Positions 63,692 to 64,000 of a stretch of 64,000 bases of DNA are shown here, in pieces. This DNA comes from Acinetobacter sp. NIPH 2100 (GTDB lineage: Bacteria > Pseudomonadota > Gammaproteobacteria > Pseudomonadales > Moraxellaceae). Both the position numbers and the translations under genes were made by a program. Location of the stretch: assembly GCF_000369805.1 (NCBI RefSeq), contig NZ_KB850224.1:3132480-3196479 (forward strand), in the 5' to 3' direction. Positions within the stretch are counted from its first letter, which is position 1; each line of letters begins with the position of its first letter. The notes under the pieces were generated by a model that saw nothing but the letters and a program-made list of their open reading frames with translations, was not told the origin of the DNA and searched no databases.

Positions 63692-64000
63692 TTAGTCCTG
63701 AGCTTTCATCACATAGGTCCATGCTTGGATTGTTTCGCCTGTAGCCAGTGTGGCATCTACAAGTGCTCTTTGGTATTGCATCCCTTCAAAATCATCCAGC
63801 ATTTGCCAGTTCTGCTCTAATTTTTCTGTGCTAAATAAATAACCCTCAACCAGAGGATCTATGTCATTCAACACGATTGCAGGTAAACCTATATCGGGCC
63901 CCCAATCTAAAATATGAACCGTGCCATGTACAAAAGCCTGCTGCCATTCCCCACCGATCTCACCCAAAATATGGGCATTTTCTCGATTTGGGCAAAGTGT
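63692..64000 (-). CDS. Gamma-glutamylcyclotransferase-fold (YtfP/AIG2-like) protein, N-terminus beyond the window
   Basis: The C-terminal 102 residues of a minus-strand gene; the start lies right of position 64000. The reading frame is open to the edge and begins TLCPNRENAHILGEIGGEW, equivalent to the GGCT-like start YGTLxPGxxN. Then FVHGTVHILDWGPDIGLPAIVL, VEGYLFST and LDDFEGMQYQRALVDATL follow; the E in DDFEG is the likely acid/base residue of the fold. The enzyme type is uncertain. Confidence 0.85.
   Translation of the reverse strand, partial: TLCPNRENAHILGEIGGEWQQAFVHGTVHILDWGPDIGLPAIVLNDIDPLVEGYLFSTEKLEQNWQMLDDFEGMQYQRALVDATLATGETIQAWTYVMKAQD

Overview
This 64 kb window is a contiguous piece of an Acinetobacter-like chromosome (Gammaproteobacteria, Moraxellaceae). 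The evidence is the AT-rich DNA, a wax-ester synthase close to what I recall of A. baylyi AtfA, a DcaP-type porin, a Pil-Chp chemotaxis operon and many Acinetobacter-type housekeeping genes. I do not assign a species. Nearly everything is ordinary chromosomal content. There is no prophage, no CRISPR array, no rRNA operon and no intact insertion sequence.

Layout. 1-2.8 kb: the 5' end of a ThrH-type phosphatase, a PAPS-reductase-family gene and the wax-ester synthase/DGAT. 2.8-7.4 kb (minus): mreB-mreC-mreD-maf-rng, the cell-shape operon with overlapping genes. 7.4-10.8 kb (plus): gatC-gatA-gatB. 10.8-12.5 kb: a TetR repressor divergent from a metal-dependent hydrolase. 12.5-16.6 kb: five small exported proteins of little-known function. 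16.6-18.7 kb: a LysR regulator divergent from a split ChrA pair, with a clean inverted repeat between them. 18.7-28 kb (minus): M13 peptidase, SbmA-type transporter, patatin lipoprotein, alanine/Na+ symporter, glutamate/Na+ symporter and DcaP-like porin. 28-36.9 kb: nitroreductase, Bcr-type MFS pump, FUSC protein, YcxB-like protein, a PepSY/flavoprotein reductase fusion and a YdcF protein.

37.4-38.1 kb is a minus-strand tRNA array Val-Asp-Val-Asp-Val made by tandem duplication. It is followed by a signal-less YkuD-domain protein (ElsL-like), a patch of dispersed short repeats, DUF454, DUF1853, an entericidin-like lipoprotein and dapE. 42.1-51.4 kb (minus) is pilG-pilH-pilI-pilJ-chpA-chpC, the twitching-motility chemosensory system, in which ChpA carries a recent internal duplication of one Hpt module. 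51.6-56.4 kb: a coiled-coil exported protein, proS, then small stress or unknown genes (DUF1508, PhnA/YjdM, DUF488, DUF2004-like, SRPBCC).

56.5-56.8 kb holds a 267 bp MITE-like element with terminal and nested inverted repeats, just upstream of ygfZ. Next come a small gene interrupted by an in-frame stop, a small tyrosine-phosphatase-like gene with no ATG start, a DsbC-like protein, a Sel1-repeat protein, a PqqU/YncD-type TonB receptor, mutM, a small parvulin, and a gamma-glutamylcyclotransferase-fold gene cut by the right edge.

The items most worth a second look are the MITE-like element, the repeat patch at 38.96-39.27 kb, the interrupted gene at 57.64-57.87 kb, the ChpA Hpt duplication and the exported-protein cluster. 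I did not find a convincing, wholly new multi-gene system.
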